Of a stretch of 64,000 bases of DNA, positions 17,299-25,966 are shown one piece after another. The notes under the pieces are model-generated. The model had not been told where the DNA came from, did not search any database, and worked only from the letters and a program-made list of their open reading frames with translations. The translations under genes were made by a program, and so were the position numbers. Within the stretch, counting starts at the first letter, position 1; each line of letters opens with the position of its first letter. Source of the DNA: JALZOC01 sp031361295 (lineage in GTDB: Bacteria; Acidobacteriota; Vicinamibacteria; Vicinamibacterales; 2-12-FULL-66-21); NCBI GenBank assembly GCA_031361295.1, contig JANMCN010000301.1, forward strand, positions 1 to 64,000, read 5' to 3'.

Positions 17299-18855
17299 CT
17301 ACGAGGCTCTGGACCCGGTGCGGCGTCGCGCGAGCATCGCCCGCGCCACCTCGACGTCGTCGAACGGCGTCACCCGATCGCCGATGACCTGGTATTTCTC
17401 GTGCCCCTTGCCGGCGATGAGAATGAGATCGCCGGGCCGCGCCTCGCGGACCGCTCGCTCGATGGCGGCCTTCCGGTCGGTGATCGCGAGGCAGGCCGTC
17501 GATTTTGGCGCCGCCTGGCCGCGCGGCACCCGATCCGCAGGCATCACGATCCCGCGCTTGATTTCGTCGATGATCTGCTCCGGGTCCTCCGAGCGCGGAT
17601 TGTCCGACGTCAGGATCACGAGATCGCTCAGCCGCGCGGCGACGGCCCCCATCAGGGGGCGCTTCGATCGATCGCGATCCCCGCCGCACCCGAACACGGT
17701 GACGATGCGACCTGCCGCGAGCGGGCGCGCGGTCTCGAGCAGGTTCTTCAGCGCGTCATCCGTGTGCGCGTAGTCGACGACGACCCGCACCTCGTCTCCG
17801 CGATCGGACACCACCTGGAACCGCCCCGGCACGTCCGCGAGCGCCGCAACGCCCGCTTCGATTGCGCTGAACGCCACGTCGAGCGCCATCGCGGCCCCGA
17901 CGGCCGCGAGAATGTTGTAGGCATTCGGGCGCCCGACCAGCGGCGAGCGGACGTGCAGGGTGCCGCGCGGGGTCCGCACGTCGAACGCGAGGCCGTCGAG
18001 TGAGAAGCTCAGAGGGCCGGGACGCACGTCGGCGGCCGCGTCGATGGCATACGTGACGGGTCTCGGGGCGATCGCCGCGAACTCGGCGCCGCGGCGATCG
18101 TCGAGGTTGGCGACTCCGACGCCGCCGTCGGGCAGCATCTCGAACAGCCGGCGCTTCGCGCGGAAGTACTGCTCCATGTCGCCGTGGAAGTCGAGGTGAT
18201 CGCGCGTCAGGTTCGTGAAAACGGCGGCCGCGAAGTGCAGGGAATCGGCGCGTCGAAGCGCGAGAGCATGTGACGAGACTTCCATCACACAGGCGCCGCA
18301 CCCTTCGGTGACCATCTCCCGCAGCATCCGCTGGATCTCCGGCGCCTCCGGCGTCGTCCGGGCGGTTTCGACCTCACGAGCCCCGATCCGGTGACCGAGC
18401 GTCCCGATGCGGCCGCATCGCACGCCAGCCGCCTCGAAGATCGAGGCGAGCAGGTAGGAGGTCGTCGTCTTGCCGTTCGTGCCCGTGATCCCGACGAGCG
18501 TCAGCTCTTCGCTCGGCCGCCCTTCGATCTGCGCCGCCAGCGCGGCCAGAACCTGCCGCGCATCCGTCACCTGGATCCACGGGACCGCGCTGTCCGCGGG
18601 AGGAGGCGTCTCGGCGACGACCGCCACGGATCCGCGCATGACCGCATCGCGGGCGAACGATGTCCCGTCGGCGTGGGCGCCACGAAGCGCCACGAACAGA
18701 GATGCCGGACCGGCCTGCCTCGAGTCGCAGGTCACCCGCGAGACGTCGCGGGTGGCGGCGTCGCCGAGGTCCGGCCCGGGGCGGCCGGCGTGGCGGTCGC
18801 CGCCGGTCGCGTCCGGCGCCAGAGGGAGATCCCGCACCAGTTCGCCAAGATTCAT
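17299..18855 (-). CDS. murE: UDP-MurNAc-L-Ala-D-Glu--meso-diaminopimelate ligase MurE
   Basis: MurE adds the third residue of the peptidoglycan stem. The 518-residue protein has the UDP-binding region with VTCDSRQAGPASLFVALRG (41-59), the P-loop GITGTNGKTTTS (122-133) and the C-terminal specificity motif. That motif reads SDNPRSEDP; DNPR is the meso-diaminopimelate signature, whereas lysine-adding enzymes carry a different motif. The cell wall should therefore contain meso-DAP. The ATG overlaps the ftsI stop in an ATGA junction. Confidence 0.97.
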   Translation of the reverse strand: MNLGELVRDLPLAPDATGGDRHAGRPGPDLGDAATRDVSRVTCDSRQAGPASLFVALRGAHADGTSFARDAVMRGSVAVVAETPPPADSAVPWIQVTDARQVLAALAAQIEGRPSEELTLVGITGTNGKTTTSYLLASIFEAAGVRCGRIGTLGHRIGAREVETARTTPEAPEIQRMLREMVTEGCGACVMEVSSHALALRRADSLHFAAAVFTNLTRDHLDFHGDMEQYFRAKRRLFEMLPDGGVGVANLDDRRGAEFAAIAPRPVTYAIDAAADVRPGPLSFSLDGLAFDVRTPRGTLHVRSPLVGRPNAYNILAAVGAAMALDVAFSAIEAGVAALADVPGRFQVVSDRGDEVRVVVDYAHTDDALKNLLETARPLAAGRIVTVFGCGGDRDRSKRPLMGAVAARLSDLVILTSDNPRSEDPEQIIDEIKRGIVMPADRVPRGQAAPKSTACLAITDRKAAIERAVREARPGDLILIAGKGHEKYQVIGDRVTPFDDVEVARAMLARRRTGSRAS

Positions 18856-20942
18856 TGCGTCGCCCCGGCCGCCGCGCCCGTTCGCCGTCCGAGCGTGAGG
18901 ACGCAGCCGTTGTCGGATCCGAGGAGGCTGCCGGCTGCGGGCGATTGATCGACCACGAGACCGTTCCCGCTGAGGCGCGCCGTCAGCCCGAGACGCGTCA
19001 GCTTCCGCAGCGCCTCGCGCGCGCTGAGCCCGCGCACGTCCGGCATCTGGCCGTCCGGCGTGCTGGCTTCGACGGACGAGGGTGTCGTCGGCGTGCTCAC
19101 CCGCTGCGTGACGACGGACCCGTCGTCGAGGTTGTGCCGCGCCACCATGACCGCAGACGGTGGATTGATCGTCGGGCCGATGCCGAGATGGCGCAGCGCC
19201 GCGTCGGCGATCCGGCTGAAGACCGGGCCCGACACCGTGGCCCCGTAGTAGCCCTTGGCATGGGGCGAGTCGATCACGACCACAATCGTCAGCGCCGGCT
19301 TGCGGGAAGGTACGAAGCCGACGAACGACGCGTTGTAGTCGGATTTCGAGTACCGGCCGTTGACGAGCTTCGAAGCGGTTCCGGTCTTGCCCGCGACGGT
19401 GAAGCCTCCGACGTCGACGAGCTTCCTGGCGGTCCCGCGCTCCACCACCGCTTCCATGATCTCCGTCAGCGTCGCGGCCGTGTCGGGCGTGATGGCGCGG
19501 CGCAGCACCTTGCGGGAGACCTCCTCGCGGTGGCCGTTCTTGATGAAGGCGCGCACCACCCGTGGTTCCACGAGCTCGCCGCCGTTCGCGACGACGCTGA
19601 CCGCCGTGGCCATCTGGAGCGGCGTCACGCCGACCTGATAGCCCATCGACACGGACGCGAGCGCGCTGGCGTCGAGCCGCGCCGGATTCCAGACGATGCC
19701 CGGGCTTGCGCCACGGAAGTCGGGAGCGAGCGCCTGGCCGAATCCAAATCGATTGATGTAGCGCCCGAGCCGCTCGGCTCCGAGGCGCTGTCCCACCTTG
19801 ATGGCGCCGACGTTGCTCGACTTCGCGATGACGTCGATGAACGGCAGCAGCCCGTAGTGATGGGTGTCGCGAATCGTGCGGGTGCCGAACGTAATCGACC
19901 CGGGGTTGCAGTCGATGAGATCGGTCGTCTTGATGATGCCTTCCTCGACCGCGGCCGACGCGGTGACCACCTTGAAGGTCGAACCGGGCTCGTAGGTGTC
20001 CTGGATCGCGCGGTTGCGGCGCGAGAGTGCGTCGGTCGTGTTGAAGTCGTTCGGGTTGAACGTCGGCCAGTTCGCGAGGGCCAGGATCTCGCCGGTCTGG
20101 GGCTGCATGATGATCGCCGTGCCGCCCGCCGCCCCGTTTTCGGCGACGCCGATGCGCAGCTCGCGATCGGCGATGAACTGCAGGTACTCGTCGACGGTCA
20201 GCTCGAGGCTCTCGCCGGCCGTCGGCAGCCGCTCCTCGCGCTTGGACATCGCATGCCGCCGCCCGTCACGCTGGAGGAGCATCCGGCCTTCGCGGCCGCG
20301 GATCTGGTCGTCGAACGTCGATTCGAGGCCCGCGAGCCCGAGGTTATCGACGCCCACGTAGCCGAGCAGGTGCGCCGCCAGCTCCTTCTTCGGGTAGTAC
20401 CGGCGGCTCTCCTTGAAAAAGAGCACGCCGGGAAGATCCAGGGCTTTGACTCGGCTCGCCTCCTCGGGGGAGACCTGGCGTGCGAGGTACGCGAACTGCC
20501 CCTTGCCGCGCAGCCGATCGGCCATCAGCTGGCGCTGCTGGCCGCTGCAGGCGTCGAGCGCTCCGCAGACCAGGCGCGAGACCTTGTCGGGATCGTCGAT
20601 ATCGGACGGGTCGGCCGCGATCGTGTCCGAGTCGACGCTATAGGCGAGGGGATGGCCGTAGCGGTCGACGATCTCGCCGCGCTTGGCCGGCAGCTTGATC
20701 GTGCGCAGCTGCTGGCGGTCCGCCCGGGCCGTCATTTCGCCGTACTGCAGGACCTGCAGGTAGACGAGCCGCGCTTCGATGCCGACGGTCCAGCAGGCCA
20801 GGATCCCGGCGCAGATCAGGAGGCGCGAATGAATGGTGCGGCGCCACTGGACCGGGGACGCCGGGGTCTCCCGGCGCGCCACGCGCTGGACCGGGCCGGT
20901 CCAGGGGAGTCTGAATCTGCTGCCGCCGTGTTGGTCCGCCAT
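18852..20942 (-). CDS. ftsI: Septal transpeptidase FtsI/PBP3-like with C-terminal PASTA domain
   Basis: This class B penicillin-binding protein cross-links septal peptidoglycan. The 696-residue product has a basic cytoplasmic tail, one membrane segment at about 39-58 and the pedestal domain with KRGEIVDRYGHPLA. The transpeptidase domain carries the three active-site motifs: S321-T-F-K324, S375-S-N377 and K519-T-G521. Residues about 626-680 form a PASTA domain (MPDVRGLSAREALRKL, then VVDQSPAAGS), found in Gram-positive PBP2x and SpoVD but absent from E. coli FtsI. A strong AGGAGA ribosome binding site precedes the ATG, 28 bases after ftsL. Confidence 0.96.
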   Translation of the reverse strand: MADQHGGSRFRLPWTGPVQRVARRETPASPVQWRRTIHSRLLICAGILACWTVGIEARLVYLQVLQYGEMTARADRQQLRTIKLPAKRGEIVDRYGHPLAYSVDSDTIAADPSDIDDPDKVSRLVCGALDACSGQQRQLMADRLRGKGQFAYLARQVSPEEASRVKALDLPGVLFFKESRRYYPKKELAAHLLGYVGVDNLGLAGLESTFDDQIRGREGRMLLQRDGRRHAMSKREERLPTAGESLELTVDEYLQFIADRELRIGVAENGAAGGTAIIMQPQTGEILALANWPTFNPNDFNTTDALSRRNRAIQDTYEPGSTFKVVTASAAVEEGIIKTTDLIDCNPGSITFGTRTIRDTHHYGLLPFIDVIAKSSNVGAIKVGQRLGAERLGRYINRFGFGQALAPDFRGASPGIVWNPARLDASALASVSMGYQVGVTPLQMATAVSVVANGGELVEPRVVRAFIKNGHREEVSRKVLRRAITPDTAATLTEIMEAVVERGTARKLVDVGGFTVAGKTGTASKLVNGRYSKSDYNASFVGFVPSRKPALTIVVVIDSPHAKGYYGATVSGPVFSRIADAALRHLGIGPTINPPSAVMVARHNLDDGSVVTQRVSTPTTPSSVEASTPDGQMPDVRGLSAREALRKLTRLGLTARLSGNGLVVDQSPAAGSLLGSDNGCVLTLGRRTGAAAGATQ

Positions 20943-20970
20943 CGGTTCTCCTGCCGTACCCGGACGGGCG

Positions 20971-21360
20971 TTATCGCGCCGCGACGATGGATTTTTCGGG
21001 GGGCGCCGAGGGCGTCACCCGCTGGATGACGATTGCGTCGCCGCGCGACGGCGCGACGAGGTGGAGCGCCTTCGCGAGCCCGGCGATGCGCCCGGGAGCG
21101 CGCAGCGTCGCGATCTGGAGGTGGAGCTGGCGGTTGATCGCTTCCTGGTCCGCGCGGTCCTTCTGCATCTTCTGGATGTTGTAGCCGTGCTGCAGCAGCT
21201 CGAAGTGCTGCCAGGCCGAGAAGAGGATCACCATGACGAGGAAGCCGCCGATCGCCAATGAGCGCCACACCTGGCGCTGACGCTCATCGTCCACTTCGCG
21301 AACGATCAGGTTGTTGCGGACGTCTTTCTTGATTGCGTATTCGAAGTCGATCGCACTCAT
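20971..21360 (-). CDS. ftsL: FtsL-like divisome protein
   Basis: This 129-residue protein sits exactly where ftsL lies in dcw clusters, between rsmH and ftsI. A cytoplasmic head of about 32 residues rich in charged amino acids is followed by one membrane segment (about 33-52, with LAIGGFLVMVILFSAW) and a heptad-like coiled coil (about 55-90, QKMQKDRADQEAINRQLHLQ). FtsL-type proteins pair with FtsB and FtsQ through that coil. Sequence similarity in this family is always weak, so the call rests on topology and position. Its ATG overlaps the rsmH stop. Confidence 0.85.
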   Translation of the reverse strand: MSAIDFEYAIKKDVRNNLIVREVDDERQRQVWRSLAIGGFLVMVILFSAWQHFELLQHGYNIQKMQKDRADQEAINRQLHLQIATLRAPGRIAGLAKALHLVAPSRGDAIVIQRVTPSAPPEKSIVAAR

Positions 21361-22250
21361 GCGAGCCTCTCAATGGCGCGGAGTTTCGCGCTGCGTGCGC
21401 GCGGGTTGCGCGCGACTTCCGCCTCTGCGGGCGTCACCGGCTTCCGCGTCAGCACCCGGAGGGCCGTTTCGCCCGCCGCCAGCGCGCGGAACGTATGCTT
21501 CACGATCCGGTCCTCGAGCGAGTGGAACGTAATCACCGCCAGCCGCGCACCGGCACGAAGCCGCCGGGACGTCTCGACGAGGAACGCGTCGAGGCCGTCG
21601 AGCTCCCGGTTGACCCAGATGCGCAGCGCCTGGAAGGTGCGCGTCGCGGGGTCGATCCGCTGGTACCCGCGCCTGGGCACCGCGCGCCTGACGATCTGCG
21701 CCAGCTGGCCGGTGGTGGCGACCGGCGCGATCCGCCGCGCCTCGACCAGGCCCCGCGCGATGCGCCGCGAAAACCGCTCTTCGCCGAACTGGAAGATGAC
21801 GTTCGCGAGTTCCTGCTCGTCGACCGTCTGGAGCAGGTCTGCCGCCGTGGGACCCTGCGTCTGATCCATGCGCATGTCGAGCGGTTCGTCGCGGCGGAAG
21901 CTGAAGCCGCGACCCTCCGTGTCGAACTGCATCGACGACACGCCGAGGTCCGCCAGCGCGCCGTCGATGCCGCCGATGCCGCGTTCGTCGAGGACGAGCC
22001 CGATCTGGCGATAGTCCGCGTGCACGAGCTCCACGCGCTCGCCCCACGCCGCGAGTGACGCGGCCGCCAGGCGCAACGCGTCCGGGTCCCGATCGAGGCC
22101 GATGAGCCGCGCCACGCCGCCGTCGAGCAGGGCGCGCGCGTGCCCGGCCAGTCCGACCGTGCAGTCCACGAAGACGCCACCGCGGGAGGGCTCGAGCAGC
22201 CCGACCGTTTCGGCCAGCAGGACAGGTTCGTGAACCGGTGCTCGATCCAT
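21357..22250 (-). CDS. rsmH: 16S rRNA (cytosine-1402-N4)-methyltransferase RsmH
   Basis: RsmH (MraW) methylates N4 of C1402 in the ribosomal P site. The product is 297 residues, close to the usual 310. Motifs in order are HEPVLLAETVGLL (8-20), the SAM-binding VDCTVGLAGHARALL, LIGLDRDPDALRLA, ADLGVSSMQFD, and RGFSFRRDEPLDMRMD. The C-terminal TFHSLEDRIVKHTFR is also present. The gene starts 2 bases after the mraZ stop and overlaps ftsL. Confidence 0.97.
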   Translation of the reverse strand: MDRAPVHEPVLLAETVGLLEPSRGGVFVDCTVGLAGHARALLDGGVARLIGLDRDPDALRLAAASLAAWGERVELVHADYRQIGLVLDERGIGGIDGALADLGVSSMQFDTEGRGFSFRRDEPLDMRMDQTQGPTAADLLQTVDEQELANVIFQFGEERFSRRIARGLVEARRIAPVATTGQLAQIVRRAVPRRGYQRIDPATRTFQALRIWVNRELDGLDAFLVETSRRLRAGARLAVITFHSLEDRIVKHTFRALAAGETALRVLTRKPVTPAEAEVARNPRARSAKLRAIERLA

Positions 22251-22252
22251 GA

Positions 22253-22693
22253 TCAGATGCCGTAGTCCGACAGGGCCCGCGCGTCGTCGGTGGTGTACGG
22301 GTCGCTCTTCAGCTTCGCGACGAACCGTTCGTGGTTCCAGACCTCGAGGTAGTCGTACTGTCCGAACACGTCGACTTCGCCTGTCATCCCTGCGGCGTCC
22401 CTGAGCCGCGGATGGATGAGCACGCGGCCCTGCGTATCGAAGTCCGCACCCTGGCCGTAGTAGTTCACGCGGTCGAAATATTTGATGCGCGCCGGGAGGG
22501 TGGACGGCACCCGGGCGAGTTTTTCCTCGAGCGTCAGCCAGACGGGCATCGGATAGATGAGCACCGACTCTCCCGTGAGGCTCGTGACGAACAGCTCAGA
22601 TCCGTGCTTGCCTTCGACGAGCGCCCGAAAGGCGTTTGGGACCTTCAGTCGTCCCTTGTCGTCGATCTTGGCGGCATAATTACCGCGGAGCAC
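22253..22693 (-). CDS. mraZ: Transcriptional regulator MraZ
   Basis: MraZ is the AbrB-fold DNA-binding regulator at the head of dcw operons. The 146-residue product, about the normal length, contains two copies of the SpoVT-AbrB-like half: KIDDKGRLKVPNAFR (9-23) and FDTQGRVLIHPRLRD in the second half. The start is GTG, with GGAG nine bases upstream. That ribosome binding site overlaps the third MraZ operator box, so MraZ could affect translation as well as transcription. In known cases MraZ represses its own operon. Confidence 0.96.
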   Translation of the reverse strand: MLRGNYAAKIDDKGRLKVPNAFRALVEGKHGSELFVTSLTGESVLIYPMPVWLTLEEKLARVPSTLPARIKYFDRVNYYGQGADFDTQGRVLIHPRLRDAAGMTGEVDVFGQYDYLEVWNHERFVAKLKSDPYTTDDARALSDYGI

Positions 22694-22703
22694 GGCTGTT
22701 CAC

Positions 22704-22727
22704 TCCATTTTGCTCCATTATTTTCCA
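22704..22727 (-). promoter_or_regulatory. MraZ operator: three TGGA boxes at 10-bp spacing
   Basis: On the minus strand three TGGAN boxes lie at 22727-22724, 22717-22714 and 22707-22704, with exactly ten bases from one to the next. MraZ of E. coli and others binds three or four TGGGN-type direct repeats with the same 10-bp period in front of mraZ. Here the boxes run from the predicted +1 to the ribosome binding site, so occupancy would block initiation. Confidence 0.85.
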
Positions 22728-22732
22728 CCGCG

Positions 22733-22761
22733 ATAGTAGAGAACGTCCCCAGCAATGTCAA
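22733..22761 (-). promoter_or_regulatory. dcw operon promoter (sigma-70 type)
   Basis: On the minus strand a perfect TTGACA (22761-22756) is followed after 17 bases by TACTAT (22738-22733). The predicted start of transcription is near 22726, inside the first MraZ box. This is the best-matching promoter in the window and fits the RpoD encoded at the left edge. Confidence 0.88.
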
Positions 22762-23020
22762 CGCAAATCCATGTAGGTGCTACGGTTACGCTTTTTTTTC
22801 GCCGGCTGAACCGGACTGGATAGGGTCGACATTCTCGATAGGTCGTTCGACCTCATCTGCGCGCCTCGCCGACGGCGAATAGAGGGCGAACCTCCTCTCG
22901 GGCCGTCGCGTCGCATGCTAGGATTGCGAGATTTGACACCCGCGACAAAGAGGACAGCGGACGCCTGCCCACGCCACCTCGGGAGGAGCCGCTGGCCCGC
23001 GTGGTAAGGTGCGGCCGACC

Positions 23021-24061
23021 ATGACGGTTCGGAGAGTCCTCGTGTGCGAGGCGCAGGTGCCGTTCGTCCACGGAGGGGCCGAGGTCCACGTACGACAGCT
23101 CGTGAGGGAGCTGCGCCTTCGCGGGTTCCTGGCGGAGCTCGTGAGCGTGCCGTTCAAGTGGTACCCGAAGGAAGAAATCCTGCCGCACGCCGCGGCCTGG
23201 CGCCTGCTCGATCTGAGTGAGTCCAACGGCCAGCCGGTGGATCTGCTCATCGCGTCGAAGTTCCCGACGTACGTCGCCCGTCACCCGAACAAGGTCGCCT
23301 GGCTCATCCACCAGTACCGGGCCGCTTACGAACTGTGCGGCACGGAGTACAGCGATTTCGCGCACACCGAACTCGACGTGGGGGTGCGCGACAGTCTGAT
23401 GCGGCTGGATGCGGAAACGCTCGGCGAATGTCGCCGGATATTCGCCAATGCCAGGAACACGGCCGGGCGGCTCTCCCGGTTCAACGGCCTCCAGGCAGAG
23501 CCCCTCTACCATCCGCCGCAGCTGGCTCCGCGGCTGGTGGCGGGTCCTTACGGCGACTACGTGCTGTCGGTCGGTCGCATCGAGTCCGTCAAACGCGTCG
23601 ATCTGATCATCAAGGCGATGGCGCAGGTCGGCCCGGATGTCCGGCTGATCGTCGCCGGGGATGGGACGCAGCGCCCGAACGCCGAGCGCGTGGCCGAGCA
23701 ACTCGGCGTGGCCGACCGCGTCCGTTTCCTCGGCAGTGTCGGCGACGACGACCTGATCGGGTTGTACGCGGGGGCCCTCGCCGTCATCTATCCCCCCTTC
23801 GACGAGGACTTCGGCTACGTCACGCTGGAAGCGTTCCTCGCCCGGAAGGCCGTCGTGACCTGTTCCGACTCCGGGGGCCCGAACGAGTTCGTGGTCGACG
23901 GCGTCAACGGCCTGGTGTGCGCGCCGGACGCGGACGAGATCGCGACGGCGATCCGCCGGCTCGCCGCGGATCGAGTCGGGGCCGCCGCGATGGGAGACGC
24001 CGGCCACGAGGTCGCCAGCAGGATTACGTGGGACGGCGTCATCGAAAAGTTGGTCTCCTGA
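23021..24061 (+). CDS. Glycosyltransferase family 4
   Basis: The 346-residue product has the GT-B fold. The N-terminal acceptor domain begins VLVCEAQVPFVHGGAEVHV, with the HGGAE loop typical of GT4. The C-terminal donor domain starts at LSVGRIESVKRVDLIIKAM (182-200) and carries the EX7E pair E262/E270 followed by SGGPNEFVVDGVNGLV. It should transfer a sugar from a nucleotide donor to a lipid-linked or glycan acceptor on the cytoplasmic face. An ATG at 23021 was preferred over the GTG at 23009 because AAGG lies at a suitable distance upstream. It is the first gene of a long plus-strand glycan locus, 10 bases before a GT2 gene. Confidence 0.9.
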   Translation: MTVRRVLVCEAQVPFVHGGAEVHVRQLVRELRLRGFLAELVSVPFKWYPKEEILPHAAAWRLLDLSESNGQPVDLLIASKFPTYVARHPNKVAWLIHQYRAAYELCGTEYSDFAHTELDVGVRDSLMRLDAETLGECRRIFANARNTAGRLSRFNGLQAEPLYHPPQLAPRLVAGPYGDYVLSVGRIESVKRVDLIIKAMAQVGPDVRLIVAGDGTQRPNAERVAEQLGVADRVRFLGSVGDDDLIGLYAGALAVIYPPFDEDFGYVTLEAFLARKAVVTCSDSGGPNEFVVDGVNGLVCAPDADEIATAIRRLAADRVGAAAMGDAGHEVASRITWDGVIEKLVS

Positions 24062-24071
24062 GCCGCCACAA

Positions 24072-25106
24072 GTGCCAGAATTGCGACGCCCCGTGAAGCT
24101 GATCATCCAGATCCCCTGTCTCAACGAAGCCGCGACACTCCCCGCGACCCTGGCCGATCTGCCCCGCTCGATCCCGGGCATCGATCTCGTGGAGGTGTTG
24201 ATCGTGGACGACGGGTCGCGCGATGGGACGGCAGACGTCGCGCGGCAGTGCGGCGTCGAGCACGTGGTCCGCTTCCGCCGGAACAAGGGTCTCGCCGCCG
24301 CATTCATGGCAGGCATCGACGCCTCACTCAAAGCGGGCGCGGACTTCATCGTCAACACCGACGCCGACAACCAGTACGCGGCGCACGAGATCCCGAAGCT
24401 CCTCGAACCCCTGCTGAGCGGCGCGGCCGACATCGTGATCGGAGACCGCAATGTCGGAGAACTGCGGCACATGTCCTGGCGGAAACGCCAGCTCCAGCGG
24501 CTTGGCAGCTGGGTCGTCCGGCAGGTCTCGAATACCAGCGTGCCCGACACGACCAGCGGCTTCCGGGCTTACACGCGGGAAGCGGCCCTCCGCATGACGG
24601 TGATCTCCGAGTTCTCGTACACGCTCGAGTCGATCATCCAGGCCGGCAAGAAGCGCATGGCGATCGCGCACGTGCCGGTCGCCACGAACCCGCGCACACG
24701 CGAGTCGCGGCTCTTCGACAGCGTGTTCTCGTACATCAAGCGCTCCGCCGCGACCATCGTGCGGATCTACGCGATGTACGAACCCCTGAAGGTCTTCACC
24801 TATCTCGGCCTGAGCGTGCTCGGGATCGGCGTGGCGATCTCGATTCGCTTTCTGTACGACTACTTCACCGAGGCGGGGTTCGGACCCGAACGCCACCTGC
24901 AGTCGTTGATCGCGTCAGCCGTGCTGATGATCGTCGGGTTCCAGGTGATCGTCATCGGCCTGCTCGCGGACATGATCTCCGGCAACCGCAAGCTGCTCGA
25001 GGACGTGCTGTACCGGGTGCGCAAGCTCGAACTGCCGGACGGGCGCGCGCGGCCCGGCGAAGCACCGGTGCACGGCGCGGCGCAACACGATCGGTGGGAA
25101 CGATAG
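24072..25106 (+). CDS. Glycosyltransferase family 2, membrane-anchored (DPM1/GtrB-like)
   Basis: The 344-residue product has a GT-A domain with QIPCLNEAATLP (13-24), VDDGSRDGT (45-53), the metal-binding TDADNQY (96-102) and TSGFRAYTRE (161-170). Two C-terminal membrane segments lie at about 240-263 and 276-299. This layout matches GtrB/ArnC-type enzymes that load a sugar onto polyprenyl phosphate. The start is GTG at 24072; a GTG at 24093 would remove seven residues. It overlaps the next GT2 gene by one base. Confidence 0.9.
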   Translation: MPELRRPVKLIIQIPCLNEAATLPATLADLPRSIPGIDLVEVLIVDDGSRDGTADVARQCGVEHVVRFRRNKGLAAAFMAGIDASLKAGADFIVNTDADNQYAAHEIPKLLEPLLSGAADIVIGDRNVGELRHMSWRKRQLQRLGSWVVRQVSNTSVPDTTSGFRAYTREAALRMTVISEFSYTLESIIQAGKKRMAIAHVPVATNPRTRESRLFDSVFSYIKRSAATIVRIYAMYEPLKVFTYLGLSVLGIGVAISIRFLYDYFTEAGFGPERHLQSLIASAVLMIVGFQVIVIGLLADMISGNRKLLEDVLYRVRKLELPDGRARPGEAPVHGAAQHDRWER

Positions 25107-25966
25107 TGGCTGGAACCTCGTCGGTGTCGGTGGTTGTTCCGGCGTTCAACGAGGCCCGAGGGATCCGTGACGTGGTGTCGGATCTGTCGGCGGCGGGGCC
25201 CTGGCACGAGATCATCGTCGTCGACGACGGCTCCACGGATTCGACAGCCGACCGGGCCGCCGAGGCGGGCGCGGTCGTCGTCAGGCATCCCTACAACAAG
25301 GGGAATGGAGCGGCCGTGAAGAGCGGGATCCGCCGTGCCTCCGGCGAGTTCGTGATGATCATCGACGGCGACGGCCAGCACCGCGCGGAGGATGCGCGGC
25401 GCGTGGTCTCACGGCTCGGTGAGTACGATTTGGTGATTGGCGCCCGTGCACCCGCGTCCCAGGCGACGCTTGCACGGCGGGCGGGCAACGCGGTGCTGAA
25501 CGGCCTCGCCAGTTATCTGACGGGCCGCCACATCCCCGACCTGACGTCGGGCTTCAGGGGCGCACGGCGCGAATGTCTGCGCGAGTTCCTGCACCTGCTG
25601 CCGAACGGCTTCTCGACGCCCACCACCACGACGCTCGCCTTCATCAAGGCCGGATACAACGTGGCATTCGAGCCCACCGAGGCCCGCCAGCGGGTGGGCA
25701 CGTCGAAGATCAGGCTGGCGCGCGACGGCGCCAGGTTCCTGATCATCATCCTGAAGATCGTGACGATCTTCAGCCCGTTGCGGGTGTTCCTGCCCGTGAG
25801 CCTCGCGTCGCTGGCGGTCGGCCTCGCGTACGCCGGCTGGACCGTCGCCACCCAGCGGCACATCACGAACTCCTCCGTGCTGCTGATCATGCTCGCCGTG
25901 ATCGTGTTCCTCGTCGGGCTCGTCTCGGAGCAGATTTCCGCGCTTCGCTTTGAAGGCCGCCAGTAG
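25106..25966 (+). CDS. Glycosyltransferase family 2, polyprenyl-phosphate sugar synthase-like
   Basis: The 286-residue product begins at a GTG that shares a base with the upstream TAG stop and has GGTGGGAA as ribosome binding site. The GT-A core shows VVVPAFNEARG, VVDDGSTDST (38-47) and IIDGDGQHRAED (86-97). Two membrane segments follow near residues 213-262. It is a second polyprenyl-phosphate glycosyltransferase in tandem with the first, so two different lipid-linked donors may be made. The 3' end overlaps the GT39-like gene by 17 bases. Confidence 0.9.
   Translation: MAGTSSVSVVVPAFNEARGIRDVVSDLSAAGPWHEIIVVDDGSTDSTADRAAEAGAVVVRHPYNKGNGAAVKSGIRRASGEFVMIIDGDGQHRAEDARRVVSRLGEYDLVIGARAPASQATLARRAGNAVLNGLASYLTGRHIPDLTSGFRGARRECLREFLHLLPNGFSTPTTTTLAFIKAGYNVAFEPTEARQRVGTSKIRLARDGARFLIIILKIVTIFSPLRVFLPVSLASLAVGLAYAGWTVATQRHITNSSVLLIMLAVIVFLVGLVSEQISALRFEGRQ

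Larger units (their letters stand above)
22694..23020. other. Divergent gene-free interval between mraZ and the first glycosyltransferase
   Basis: This 327-base interval contains the mraZ promoter and operator at its left end (22704-22761). The remainder to 23020 holds a short T run at 22792-22799 and no convincing gene, RNA or promoter that I can support for the plus-strand glycosyltransferase. Confidence 0.75.

Noticed and set aside
14888..17773. A 961-codon open frame on the plus strand across mraY, murF and murE
   Set aside because: It lies antisense to three well-supported peptidoglycan genes. Its length comes from high GC and low stop-codon density, and it has no recognisable domain.
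18660..21029. A 789-codon plus-strand open frame opposite ftsI and murE
   Set aside because: Its translation is an arginine-rich shadow of the opposite strand with no motifs.
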